From Halanaerobacter jeridensis (GTDB lineage: Bacteria; Bacillota; Halanaerobiia; Halobacteroidales; Halobacteroidaceae): 64,000 nt of DNA. Location of the stretch: contig NZ_JAFBDQ010000011.1 of the NCBI RefSeq assembly GCF_016908315.1, positions 49,093 to 113,092 on the forward strand. Reading direction: 5' to 3'. The position numbers and the translations under genes were made by a program. The notes beneath the pieces were generated by a model. That model saw only the letters and a list, made by a program, of their open reading frames with translations. It did no database searches and was not told the DNA's origin. Below, piece by piece: positions 25,716 through 35,695 of the stretch. Position 1 is the first letter of the stretch. Each line of letters starts with the position of its first letter.

Positions 25716-28034
25716 TTGAAAAAAACTATAAAAAGAGAGATAACTATTAAAACTGGTGGCGCAATTTTATTGATTTTGTTTATTATTTTTTCTTTTTTGA
25801 TTTATAATTTTAGAACAGTTCAAATTACTAAAGTTAAAGAGCAGATGAATAAAAGCATTAATAATATTGCTTTTAAAATTGATGCTCAAAATCATCATAT
25901 GGTCTCATTGCTACAGATGATGGTTAACTATCAAAAGTTAGCTGGTTTTGGCAAGCGAAAAGAAAGTGTAGATTATCTATTTGATATTTTAGATGAACAT
26001 TCGCAAGTATTAGGAGCGGCTTATTGTTATGAGCCGAATGCTGATGGTCAAGATAATAAAGATATGGCAAAAATAAAGAAAGCTCTTAATTCCACAGGGC
26101 GTTTTATGCCCTATGTAGTGCGTAAAAGTACTGGGCAGCAGGAAGTATTACTTACTAAAGTAATGGGGCTAGATAAGCAATTTTATCAGCAACCTAAAAA
26201 AACAAAAGAGCTAACTATTACTGATCCTTTTAATTATCAAGGGACAATGATGGTTAGCTATTCTGCGCCGATTATTATTGACAATCAGTTTAAAGGAATT
26301 GCAGCGATTGACCGTAGTTTAGAGCAAATTCAAAATTACTTGCATAGTTTAAATTCTTTTTCTACATCTGAATTTTATTTAATTAGTCCTAATGATAGAA
26401 TAATTGCTACTTCGAAGCAAGAAAAATTTTTAGGGCATAATTGTGAGCAGTTAACAGTTGACTTTGATTTTGAACAAGGAAATTCATTAGGGCAAAGAAA
26501 CGATAAGTTTTGGGTTTCAGCGACAGTAGACACAGGGCAATGGCAGATTGTAATGTCCATTGATAAACAAGAAGCTTTAGCGAAAGTGAATGATTTAACT
26601 AAAAATATGATTGGCTTAGGAATTTTAGCAGTGATTTTATTATCACTTTTTCTTTATTATTTGATTTATCAATCATTAAAGCCTATTCCCAAAGCTACTA
26701 TCTTTGCTCAAAATTTAGCGGCTGAAAATTTTAATACTCCGTATTTAAATGTAGAATCTGAGGATGAAATTGGACAATTAGCTACTGCTTTAAATAAAAT
26801 GAAAGATAAATTGCATAGTAAGATAATAAAAATTAACCAAAGTAATAAAGAATTAGAAAAAGAAAAAAATAAATTAGAAAAATATTTAAACATTACGGAA
26901 GTTATGTTTGTAGTAATTGATAGGAATAATCAAGTTAAATTAATTAATGATAAAGGAGCTCAAATATTAGGTTTAGCCAAAAAAGAGATAAAAGGACAAA
27001 ATATAATAGATAATTTTGTTTCTGAAGAAGAAAAAGAAGAGGCTAAAGAACATGCTAAACAATTATTAACAGGTGAAAAAGAATTAATAAGTAATTTTGA
27101 AACTACTGTAGTTAATGCTCAAGGTGAAGAAAGAATTATTATTTGGAATTGTACAGTACTAAAGGATGACCAAGGTAAAGTGCAAGGTATTCTTAATTCA
27201 GGAACTGATATTACAGAACAAAGATTATTACAAGAGGAATTAGAATATAATAAACTAAAGACACAGTTTTTTGCAAATCTATCGCATGAGTTTAAGACAC
27301 CGTTAAATTTGATATTATCATCTTTGCAAATGCTAGAATTTGCTGAAGAGAATAATTCTCAATCCTCTTCCAACTTGAACTTAAAAAGATATACTAAACT
27401 GATTAAACAAAATAGTTATCGGTTATTGAGATTAGTTAATAACTTAGTAGATCTTACGCGGATAAATGCTAATTCCTTTGAACTGAATTATAATAATTAT
27501 GACCTAGTAGCTTTGATAAGAAATATTACTTTATCAGTTCAGGACTATGTAGAGAATAAAAATCGTCACTTGTCTTTTAATACAGAATTAGAAACTCAAA
27601 TAATGGCTTGTGATTTCTTCAGCTTAGAGCGGATTATGTTAAACTTGATTTCTAATGCAGTTAAGTTTACTGATGAAGGAGATAGAATTACAGTTGGTCT
27701 TAAGAAAAGAGATAATAAGATGATTATTAGTGTTGCAGATACTGGAGTAGGTATTCCAGAAACACAACAGGAAACTATTTTCCAACAATTTAGACAGGTC
27801 AATAAGTCTTTTACAAGAAGCCATGAAGGTAGTGGAATTGGCTTGTCTCTTGTTAAATCTTTAGTAGAAATGCATGAGGGGCAAATAAGAGTTGAGAGTA
27901 CACTTGGAGAAGGTAGTAAATTTATAATTGAACTGCCAATTACAAAAATTGCTACATCAGAAGTTAAAGATAAACAGCCTGAAGATTTATTTGAAATGAT
28001 AGAATTAGAATTTGCTGATCTTGATACTAAGTAG
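25716..28034 (+). CDS. Hybrid-free membrane sensor histidine kinase with dCache, HAMP and PAS domains
   Basis: 772 aa from TTG 25716 (weak ribosome site). TM helix at about 15-35, a large extracytoplasmic dCache-like domain (about 40-285), a second TM (about 295-318), HAMP (SLKPIPKATIFAQNLAAENFN), PAS, HisKA with His524 (ANLSHEFKTPLN) and HATPase (NLISNAVKFTDEG, DTGVGIP, GSGIGLSLVK). It senses an external small molecule, but the ligand is unknown. No response regulator gene is adjacent, so it is an orphan kinase. Confidence 0.88.
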   Translation: MKKTIKREITIKTGGAILLILFIIFSFLIYNFRTVQITKVKEQMNKSINNIAFKIDAQNHHMVSLLQMMVNYQKLAGFGKRKESVDYLFDILDEHSQVLGAAYCYEPNADGQDNKDMAKIKKALNSTGRFMPYVVRKSTGQQEVLLTKVMGLDKQFYQQPKKTKELTITDPFNYQGTMMVSYSAPIIIDNQFKGIAAIDRSLEQIQNYLHSLNSFSTSEFYLISPNDRIIATSKQEKFLGHNCEQLTVDFDFEQGNSLGQRNDKFWVSATVDTGQWQIVMSIDKQEALAKVNDLTKNMIGLGILAVILLSLFLYYLIYQSLKPIPKATIFAQNLAAENFNTPYLNVESEDEIGQLATALNKMKDKLHSKIIKINQSNKELEKEKNKLEKYLNITEVMFVVIDRNNQVKLINDKGAQILGLAKKEIKGQNIIDNFVSEEEKEEAKEHAKQLLTGEKELISNFETTVVNAQGEERIIIWNCTVLKDDQGKVQGILNSGTDITEQRLLQEELEYNKLKTQFFANLSHEFKTPLNLILSSLQMLEFAEENNSQSSSNLNLKRYTKLIKQNSYRLLRLVNNLVDLTRINANSFELNYNNYDLVALIRNITLSVQDYVENKNRHLSFNTELETQIMACDFFSLERIMLNLISNAVKFTDEGDRITVGLKKRDNKMIISVADTGVGIPETQQETIFQQFRQVNKSFTRSHEGSGIGLSLVKSLVEMHEGQIRVESTLGEGSKFIIELPITKIATSEVKDKQPEDLFEMIELEFADLDTK

Positions 28035-28063
28035 TTGCAATTGATAATTGTTACTGATATAAT
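28035..28063 (+). promoter_or_regulatory. Probable uvrA promoter
   Basis: TTGCAA (28035-28040), 17-bp spacer, TATAAT (28058-28063), immediately after the kinase stop codon. Confidence 0.6.
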
Positions 28064-28181
28064 AACTAGTGCTTATCTAGTGATTGAAATTTCATTGTAT
28101 TAAGTGTAGAGTTGAGTTTAGGATCGTGGATCTAATAATGATTTTAGAGTACTATTTAAATTATAAGAGGTGACCATTGAA

Positions 28182-30998
28182 ATGAAGCAAGATAAAATTA
28201 TAGTAAAAGGTGCTGAAGAGCATAATTTGCAAAACCTAGATGTTGAAATCCCCCGCGATGAATTGGTTGTAATTACAGGAGTTAGTGGTTCTGGAAAGTC
28301 ATCCTTAGCTTTTGATACTATTTATGCAGAAGGACAACGGAGGTATGTAGAATCTCTTTCTTCTTATGCGCGGCAGTTTTTAGGACAAATGGAGAAACCT
28401 AAAGTAGAATATATAGAAGGATTATCGCCTTCTATTTCTATTGACCAAAAAACGACGAGTAAAAATCCTCGTTCTACAGTAGGGACAGTCACAGAGATAT
28501 ATGACTATTTGCGTTTGTTATATGCACGAGTAGGAACGCCACACTGTCCTGAATGTGGACGAGAAATAACCTCGCAGCAGGTACAAGATATAGTTGAACA
28601 GGTTTTGGAATTAGAAGAAAGAACTAAATTCCAAGTACTATCACCGATGGTGCGCGGGCGTAAAGGAGAACATGAAGATATTTTAGCTCAAATTCAAAAA
28701 GAAGGTTATGTTAGAGCTAAAATTGATGGAGAAATTAGGGATGTTGAAGAAGAGATTAATTTAGATAAGAATAAAAAGCATACTATAGAAGTAGTTGTTG
28801 ACCGTTTAATTATGAAAGATGGAATTCGTTCTCGGTTAGCGGATTCAATTCAAACTGCTTTGGACTTAGGGCATGGTCTAGTAATTGTTGATATTATAGA
28901 TGGAGATGATTTATTATTTAGTGAACATTTTGCTTGCCCAGATTGTGGGGTTAGCTTAGAAGAATTATCGCCAAGGATGTTTTCATTTAATAGTCCCTAT
29001 GGTGCTTGTGATACTTGTGATGGTTTAGGGAGTAAACGTGAATTTGATCCCGATTTATTGCTAGATATGGAGAAACCATTAAATGATGGTGCAGTTGTCC
29101 CCTGGCAGAATTCTAAAAGTAGGTATTATCCAACAATGGTTCAAGGTTTAGCAGATAAATATGATGTTGACCCTGCTCAGCCGCTTAAGGATGTTGATTC
29201 TGAATTTGTTGAAGCTTTATTGTATGGTGATCGTGGAACTGTAGAATTCAGATATACTAATCGTAAGGGACGGACAAGGATGCATGAAAAACAGTTTGAA
29301 GGATTAGTCAATATATTTAATGACCGCTATCGGAAGAGTAATTCAGATCGCACCAAAAAGAAATTAGAAAAGTATATGACAATTCGCCACTGTCCTAATT
29401 GTGGAGGGCATAGATTAAACCCTAAAAGTTTAGCTGTTACGGTAGGAGATAAATCAATTTCTGAAATAGTAGATATGTCAATTGAAGATTCGCATCAGTT
29501 TTTTGTAGATTTAGAGTTAGAAGGTCAAAAGAAAATTATTGGAAAAGAGATTTTAAAAGAGATCAGGTCGCGGCTTGAATTTCTATTAAATGTGGGTTTA
29601 AGTTATTTAACTTTGAATCGTTCTGCTGGAACCTTATCAGGAGGAGAATCACAGCGGATTAGATTGGCAACACAGATTGGTTCGAGCTTAGTAGGTGTAA
29701 TTTATATTCTTGATGAGCCAAGTATTGGTCTTCATCAGCGTGATAATAAACGATTAATTGCAACTTTAGAAGAGTTGAGAGATGTAGGTAATACTGTGTT
29801 GGTAGTAGAACATGATGAGGAGACCATCAAATCAGCTGACCATATTGTTGACATTGGCCCAAGAGCTGGTCGCCATGGTGGCAAAATAATAGCTCAAGGT
29901 GACTTAGATAATATTAAAAGCGCTGATGAATCTTTGACTGGAAAATATCTATCGGGAGAGAAAAAAATTAAAGTACCGGAAGAAAGAACAGAACCTAAAG
30001 ATGAATATTTAGAGATCAAAGGGGCTCGGGAGCATAACCTTAAAGATATTGATGTTAAGATTCCTTTAGGTGTTTTCACTTGTGTGACGGGAGTATCTGG
30101 TTCAGGTAAAAGTACTTTAATTGAGGAGACTTTACGCCAGCGATTAATGAATGAATATTATAGTTCAAATCGCAGACCAGGTGAGCATGATGAGATAGTA
30201 GGGCTCGATAATCTAGATAAAATAGTTAATATTGACCAGTCGCCGATTGGTAAAACACCACGTTCTAATCCAGCGACTTATACTAAAGTATTTGACTATA
30301 TTAGAGAAGTGTTTTCCGAAACTCCTTTAGCTAGAGAACGAGGTTATCAAAAGGGACGCTTTAGTTTTAACGTTAAAGGGGGACGCTGTGAAGAATGTAA
30401 AGGGCAAGGAACGATTACCATTGAGATGCATTTCTTAGCCGATGTTTATGTGCCGTGTGAAGCATGTAATGGTCAGCGTTATAATCAAGAAACTCTTGAT
30501 GTTAAATATAAAGGAGAAACAATCGCTGATGTATTGGATATGACAGTAGAAGAGGCACTAGAATTCTTTGAGAATATTCCTAAGATTAAAAGAAGATTAC
30601 AGACACTATATGATGTAGGGTTAAGTTATATGAAATTAGGTCAGCCGTCTACTACTTTATCAGGAGGAGAAGCTCAGCGAGTTAAGTTAGCTTCCGAATT
30701 GAGTAAGAGAAGTACTGGCAATACCATTTATATTTTAGATGAACCGACTACTGGACTTCATTTTGAAGATGTGAATAAACTATTAAGTGTTTTACAGCAG
30801 CTAAAAGAAGGCGGTAATACAGTCTTAGTCATTGAACATGACCTGGATGTGATTAAATCAGCCGACCATATTATTGATTTAGGACCAGAAGGTGGCGATA
30901 ATGGGGGCGAAGTAGTAGCTACTGGAACCCCTGAAGAAATAACGGAGGTAGAAAAATCATATACTGGAACCTTTTTAAAGAAAATTTTAAATAAATAG
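28182..30998 (+). CDS. uvrA: Excinuclease ABC subunit A
   Basis: 938 aa, normal length. UvrA dimers find DNA lesions and load UvrB in nucleotide excision repair. Two ABC modules: Walker [15 protein letters not shown] (N) and [13 protein letters not shown] (C); signatures [12 protein letters not shown] and [12 protein letters not shown]; zinc-binding Cys pairs CPECG, CPDCG, CEECKG and CEACNG. Start at ATG 28182 after AGAGGTG. uvrB is not in the window and uvrC is 7 kb downstream, so the uvr genes are dispersed here. Confidence 0.97.
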   Translation: MKQDKIIVKGAEEHNLQNLDVEIPRDELVVITGVSGSGKSSLAFDTIYAEGQRRYVESLSSYARQFLGQMEKPKVEYIEGLSPSISIDQKTTSKNPRSTVGTVTEIYDYLRLLYARVGTPHCPECGREITSQQVQDIVEQVLELEERTKFQVLSPMVRGRKGEHEDILAQIQKEGYVRAKIDGEIRDVEEEINLDKNKKHTIEVVVDRLIMKDGIRSRLADSIQTALDLGHGLVIVDIIDGDDLLFSEHFACPDCGVSLEELSPRMFSFNSPYGACDTCDGLGSKREFDPDLLLDMEKPLNDGAVVPWQNSKSRYYPTMVQGLADKYDVDPAQPLKDVDSEFVEALLYGDRGTVEFRYTNRKGRTRMHEKQFEGLVNIFNDRYRKSNSDRTKKKLEKYMTIRHCPNCGGHRLNPKSLAVTVGDKSISEIVDMSIEDSHQFFVDLELEGQKKIIGKEILKEIRSRLEFLLNVGLSYLTLNRSAGTLSGGESQRIRLATQIGSSLVGVIYILDEPSIGLHQRDNKRLIATLEELRDVGNTVLVVEHDEETIKSADHIVDIGPRAGRHGGKIIAQGDLDNIKSADESLTGKYLSGEKKIKVPEERTEPKDEYLEIKGAREHNLKDIDVKIPLGVFTCVTGVSGSGKSTLIEETLRQRLMNEYYSSNRRPGEHDEIVGLDNLDKIVNIDQSPIGKTPRSNPATYTKVFDYIREVFSETPLARERGYQKGRFSFNVKGGRCEECKGQGTITIEMHFLADVYVPCEACNGQRYNQETLDVKYKGETIADVLDMTVEEALEFFENIPKIKRRLQTLYDVGLSYMKLGQPSTTLSGGEAQRVKLASELSKRSTGNTIYILDEPTTGLHFEDVNKLLSVLQQLKEGGNTVLVIEHDLDVIKSADHIIDLGPEGGDNGGEVVATGTPEEITEVEKSYTGTFLKKILNK

Positions 30999-31002
30999 AT
31001 TA

Positions 31003-31040
31003 AAAAAAGTCGCTGGGATACCCGGCGACTTTTTTTATTA
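31003..31040 (+). terminator. Terminator after uvrA
   Basis: AAAAAAGTCGC pairs with GCGACTTTTTT, with inner TGGG/CCCG (31003-31036), and a T run. Confidence 0.9.
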
Positions 31041-31173
31041 ATAGTTGACATCAGGAAGATATCACTATATAATCAAAAGAAATGATAAAAATGTATAATT
31101 TTAGTATAATATAAATAAATAGTAATTTTGAAGTAGGTTAATAATAAAATTTAATATAAATGGAGGTCTGATA

Positions 31174-31221
31174 ATGCAGAAATTAGAAATCACTTTTTTA
31201 TCATTAGTAACTATAAAATAA
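31174..31221 (+). CDS. Possible 15-codon leader peptide
   Basis: ATG 31174 to TAA 31221 encodes 15 residues behind a good GGAGG (31162-31166, 7-base spacing). TATAAT at 31105-31110 lies upstream. It lies before a strong promoter and terminator-like hairpin. It might be a leader peptide or the remnant of a lost gene. The only support is the ribosome site. Confidence 0.25.
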   Translation: MQKLEITFLSLVTIK

Positions 31222-31239
31222 TTATTTTTGTTACTATAT

Positions 31240-31332
31240 TTGACATATTTTGATTTTTTTAATATAATATTAGTATATATTTAGAAATAAGATAAAAAAT
31301 TACTACTTTATCCTAAAGGTAGTAATTTTTTT
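31240..31332 (+). promoter_or_regulatory. Consensus promoter followed at once by an intrinsic terminator (attenuator or small RNA)
   Basis: TTGACA (31240-31245), 17-bp spacer, TATAAT (31263-31268). A hairpin ATTACTACTTT/AAAGGTAGTAAT (31299-31326) with a run of T follows only about 25 bases after the expected start. Transcripts would be about 60 nt unless they read through into the chemoreceptor gene at 31432. This unit fills the 30999-31431 gap together with the micro-ORF. Confidence 0.7.
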
Positions 31333-31431
31333 GGTTGTTGATGGTGGAAAATGATATTAAATAAATTATTTTAAAATAAAATGAAAATATTTGCAGATGG
31401 AACTAATGATCAACTTGAGGAGGTTGGACTT

Positions 31432-33243
31432 GTGGATTTAAACATTATGAAAACAAATATGAAATTATGGAAAAAGTTAAGCTTGGTAATAGGCATTTCA
31501 ATTGTAATTCCTGTTTTAATAGCCTCTTATTTTTTTACAACTAATTCTCTAGATAATACTAGGGGGAATATTTATAAGAAGAATGAGAATATAGCCCAAA
31601 ATGTAAAGGCTAGAATTGAAACAACTTTAAATGGAGTTGAAACTATTTTAAAAACTATTAGAAATATTGATACTGTTAAATCTGTTAATCCTAATGCTAT
31701 TGCTTGGCAGGACGGTATGTTTAAAAATATTATTTCTAATTATCAAAGTATTGATGAGATTTTTATTACTAATCAAAAGTATAAACTGATATATTCAACT
31801 CTCGAAAATAAAGGGAGATTAGAAAACAAATATTTTAATAACAGTGGAAAAAAATATAATAAATTTAATAATCAAATAACTATTTTGACTTATCCAATTA
31901 GGCAAGAAGAAAAAGTAGTAGGCTATGTGGGGGCTAAAGTTAATTTAGCTTTTATTAAGTCGATTTTTAAAAATGTAAATCAAAATGGGGAGAATTATTT
32001 AATCTCAACTCAGGGTGATATATTGTTGCATTTAAATGAAGAAAAGATAGATATTAAATACCCTATTTTTACTAAAGTAAATAATAAGCAAGAACAGACC
32101 AAAGAGATAGAAATAGATGGAACTACTGAATTAGTGAACTATAAAAAAATTAATAACACAAGGTGGGGAGTTGCTGTTCATTTGCCTACCAAAGTAGCCT
32201 ATAAAAACATAAGAAAGACTCAGATTTTTTCGATTATAATTATTATCAGTGTAATTATTTTAGCAGTAGTTATTTCTTTGCTACTTTCAAATTATATAAG
32301 TGAGAGAATATTAAAAGTAGTTGATTTTGCTAAAGAGCTTGCTAAAGGAAATTTAAATACTGATTCTATTACTCAAGAAAGTGATGATGAGATTGGAGAA
32401 TTAGAAAGTTCTTTAAATAAAATGAAACAGGATTTAAAAAATATAGTTAGTGACTTGTATGCTCAAATTGAAGAGTTATCTCATCATAGTCAAGACTTAT
32501 CAGTAGTATCGCAAGAAAGTGGTCATATAGTAGAAAATACACGAAAAAATTTAGAAAGTTTGTATAGTGGGATAGAAGAAGTTTCTTCTAATAATGAGGA
32601 AGTAACTGCTTTAGCGCAGGAAACTAATTCGAAAACTCAAGTTGGGGAAGCGAATATTAATAGAACTATTAGCAAAATGGAAGAAATAAATAAGTCAGTT
32701 ATTAGAAGCCAAAGTAAAATAAATAATTTAAATGATATTTCAGGTGAAATTTCTAATATTTTAGAAATTATAAATAGTATAGCAAAACAGACCAATTTAT
32801 TAGCTTTAAATGCTAGTATTGAAGCTGCTAAAGCTAGAGAAGCTGGACAAGGTTTTGCTGTTGTAGCTCAAGAAATTCGCAGTTTGGCTGAAGATACTAC
32901 TGGAGCAACCGAAAAGATAGAAGATTTAGTAGAAGAAACTTACAAGCAAAGTAAGAATAGTTTGGAAGCAATTGATGAAGTAAAGTCTAAAACAGAAATA
33001 GGAAGAAAAGAAGCAAAAGAAACTGGAGAGATTTTTGTGGAAATCAGTAATTCTATCGAAGAAACTTCAGTTAATATACAGCATTCATCAGAGGTTAGTC
33101 AAGATTTGGTCTATGAGAGTGAAGAAATTAAAGAAACATCTAAAAAAGTGGATCAAATTTCAGAAAAAATGGAAAGTTCAGCTAGTGATTTAGCAATAAT
33201 GGCTGAAAAATTAGAAAAAACTATTAATAATTTTGATTTTTAG
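31432..33243 (+). CDS. Methyl-accepting chemotaxis protein
   Basis: 603 aa from GTG 31432, 8 bases after GAGGAGG; an in-frame ATG at 31381 has no ribosome site. TM1 (about 16-36), dCache-type sensor domain, TM2 (about 265-290), HAMP ([16 protein letters not shown]), and a long coiled-coil signalling domain whose hairpin tip reads [24 protein letters not shown] in two overlapping parts. Couples an external signal to CheA/CheW at the inner membrane. It heads an operon-like run with a LolA-like gene and a barrel gene, 11 bp and 24 bp apart. Confidence 0.92.
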   Translation: MDLNIMKTNMKLWKKLSLVIGISIVIPVLIASYFFTTNSLDNTRGNIYKKNENIAQNVKARIETTLNGVETILKTIRNIDTVKSVNPNAIAWQDGMFKNIISNYQSIDEIFITNQKYKLIYSTLENKGRLENKYFNNSGKKYNKFNNQITILTYPIRQEEKVVGYVGAKVNLAFIKSIFKNVNQNGENYLISTQGDILLHLNEEKIDIKYPIFTKVNNKQEQTKEIEIDGTTELVNYKKINNTRWGVAVHLPTKVAYKNIRKTQIFSIIIIISVIILAVVISLLLSNYISERILKVVDFAKELAKGNLNTDSITQESDDEIGELESSLNKMKQDLKNIVSDLYAQIEELSHHSQDLSVVSQESGHIVENTRKNLESLYSGIEEVSSNNEEVTALAQETNSKTQVGEANINRTISKMEEINKSVIRSQSKINNLNDISGEISNILEIINSIAKQTNLLALNASIEAAKAREAGQGFAVVAQEIRSLAEDTTGATEKIEDLVEETYKQSKNSLEAIDEVKSKTEIGRKEAKETGEIFVEISNSIEETSVNIQHSSEVSQDLVYESEEIKETSKKVDQISEKMESSASDLAIMAEKLEKTINNFDF

Positions 33244-33254
33244 GAGGGGAAAAA

Positions 33255-33989
33255 ATGAAGAAAAAAGTAGTGGTTTTTTTAATTGCCTTATTAGTATTTA
33301 GTTCTAGTCTAACTTATGCTTTAAATGTAGAGCAAATTTTAAATAAATTAGACAAGAAAGTTAATCCTAAGACGGCTGAAATGGATTTGAAGATTAAAAC
33401 AGATAGTAGTGATAAAATTGTTGAATATTTCAGCAAAGAGACTGCAGGGCAGACTAATACTTTATTTAAGGTATTAGCTCCTAATGAAGAAGAAGGTACA
33501 GCAGTTTTAGCATTAAATAAAGATAGCAGAGAAGAATTATATTTTTATATTCAAGCTATTGGTGCGCGAAAAGTAGCAGTTAATCAAAAGAAAGGTAGTT
33601 TTTTACAGACAGAATATAATTATTTTGAAATATTAGATATGTTTGAGGGACATTATGAGCAGAAATTCCAAGCAGCTATTGAGGCAAAAAGTGATAAAGA
33701 CTTTGTATTAAGGCTAGAACCTAAAAATGATTTGAATCAGTATGATTATTTGTTATTACATATTACTAACAAATATCTACCTGAAAAAATTGAATTTTAT
33801 CGTGGCAAGCAAAAGTATAAAGTTTGGCAAGTTGAAAAATTTAATCAAACTGAAGGGGTATATTATCCAGAAAAGAGCGTATTGCTTAATTTAAATAATA
33901 ATCGGGAAACTGAAATTACATTTACGAATGTAAAATATAATCTCGAATTAAATGATATGTTGTTTAGTGTTAGATATCTGAAAAGATAA
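33255..33989 (+). CDS. LolA-like outer membrane lipoprotein-sorting protein
   Basis: 244 aa with a signal peptide (cleavage near LTYALN). Begins VEQILNKLDKK and shows the fold pattern of the COG2834/LolA-like family, which carries lipids or lipoproteins across the periplasm. GAGGGG precedes ATG 33255. It lies between a chemoreceptor and an outer-membrane barrel gene. Family members usually accompany an MmpL-type RND pump, which is absent here. Cargo unknown. Confidence 0.75.
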   Translation: MKKKVVVFLIALLVFSSSLTYALNVEQILNKLDKKVNPKTAEMDLKIKTDSSDKIVEYFSKETAGQTNTLFKVLAPNEEEGTAVLALNKDSREELYFYIQAIGARKVAVNQKKGSFLQTEYNYFEILDMFEGHYEQKFQAAIEAKSDKDFVLRLEPKNDLNQYDYLLLHITNKYLPEKIEFYRGKQKYKVWQVEKFNQTEGVYYPEKSVLLNLNNNRETEITFTNVKYNLELNDMLFSVRYLKR

Positions 33990-34013
33990 AAAAGATTTGA
34001 GGAGGAGTTGAAA

Positions 34014-35415
34014 ATGTTGAAAAAAATAAATGTAGTAGTATTAACTGTAGCAGTATTATTAACATTTACTGTGCATTCTTTTGCTGGAGACTTAGAAATT
34101 CATGGAGAGTTTATTAATGATTTGATTCTAGAAGAAGAAAAAAAATACTGGAGATAAAGAGTACTTTAATAATTCAGATCAAAATAATTTACTCAACGGT
34201 AATATTTTTAATTTGATTTTAGAAAAGGAATTAGGTTTTAGTGGAAATATATATGTTAAAGCTCAATTGGAGCAGAAATATAATGGTGAAAATATTGCTA
34301 AAATTGATCAAGGTTATTTAGATTATTACACAAAAAATGTTGACTTTAGAGTAGGAAAACAAATTATTAGATGGGGAACAGGATATAGATTTAAACCTAA
34401 TGATGTATTTAACCCTAATGATATGACTGGTTATAAAGCTTTTTTTGATAAAATGGCTATTAATGCAGTTAAAGCTAATTATTATTTGCCTAATCGTTCT
34501 GAAATTTCATTGGTAGTTACTCCTGAAAGCAAAGTACAGAAGATGGGATTAGAAAAAGAGAATGATGTTGCTAAGCGTACTGCAGCTGAATTTGGTGTTC
34601 AAACTTATCAGCAGCTAATACAAGATCCAAATTTTAAAGCTTTGCTAGATGCTTGGAGCAATTATGGGATTAATATAGATGAAAATACAGTACAGAATTG
34701 GATGGCTCCTGAATATGATAAACCTTTAGATAACCCTCAGGTAGGATTAAGATTTACTAAACGAGGTGTTAAAGGTTTTGATTATTCTGTGATGTTATCT
34801 CAAACTACAGAAAAGACGATTGTTTTAGATAAAAAATTTTTTCAAGAAACTTTACCGCAGGAACTTACTAATTTAACAAATAAAACAAACGGTTATTTAA
34901 CTAAAGGTATGCTAGGTAAAGCTTTAGATGTAGTTGAAAATTATGAAATTCCAATCAAGTATGTTTATCCTGAGATAACTAATATTGGATTTAGTGCAAT
35001 TGGACAAGTAGGAAAACAAAATGTTTGGATAGATATGAATTATAGTATTTTTGGTGAAGAAGAGTATTTAGATGGAGGCTATTATGTAATAGGTCATGAT
35101 ATGAAATTAGCTAATAATTTGTATTTGACCAATCAACTAACTTATGCTGCCCCTATTTTAAAAGGAGATGATGAACTAATTACTTTGAATTGGATTTTTG
35201 AATATCCAATTAATAATAAGCACGAATTTATATTGACTAGTATGTATGATATCAGTAATAATGGCTTCTCATTAGAACCACAGTTTAATTATCAATTAAA
35301 TAAATCTTCTCAATTACAATTGGGATTAACTTGGCTTGGTGCTGAAGAAGAAGGAGACCCAATGACTTGGTTTAGTAAAGATAGAGTTTATTCTAGATTG
35401 AAAGTTGACTTTTAA
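34014..35415 (+). pseudogene. Outer-membrane beta-barrel protein (DUF1302-like), frameshifted near the N-terminus
   Basis: ATG 34014 (after GAGGAGG) encodes a signal peptide ending HSFAGD and the mature start LEIHGEFIND, then stops at once. Skipping one A of the A8 run (34138-34145) restores a single frame to 35415, about 466 residues in all. The body has alternating strands and motifs FRVGKQIIRWGTG and FNPNDMTGYKAFF, like DUF1302-type barrels. It ends LKVDF, with an aromatic last residue as in outer-membrane barrels. Cause of the frameshift is open: assembly error, slippage or mutation. Ends at a terminator. Confidence 0.7.
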
Positions 35416-35460
35416 CTAAATTTAACGAAAGATAAGGCTAAAATATAATAGAAGTAACTA

Positions 35461-35497
35461 AAAAAAGAGGCTTAGCAGCCTCTTTTTTATTTTTTTT
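35461..35497 (+). terminator. Terminator after the barrel gene
   Basis: AAAAAAGAGGC (35461-35471) with GCCTCTTTTTT (35478-35488), loop TTAGCA. Confidence 0.9.
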
Positions 35498-35695
35498 GAA
35501 ATAAAATAAAGGTATTTTCCAGATAATGTATAATACTATAAATAGAAATAATTGTAAAAAATACAAAATGTAGGGAGGGGAAAAGGGGTAAAAAAGGTAA
35601 TTTCAAAAAGAAAAGTTAAGGAAGGTTTGTTGACAGGAACTATCTGTTTACTAATTATTAAAAAGGGATTATTTAGAAAGGGGTATTCATATTTA

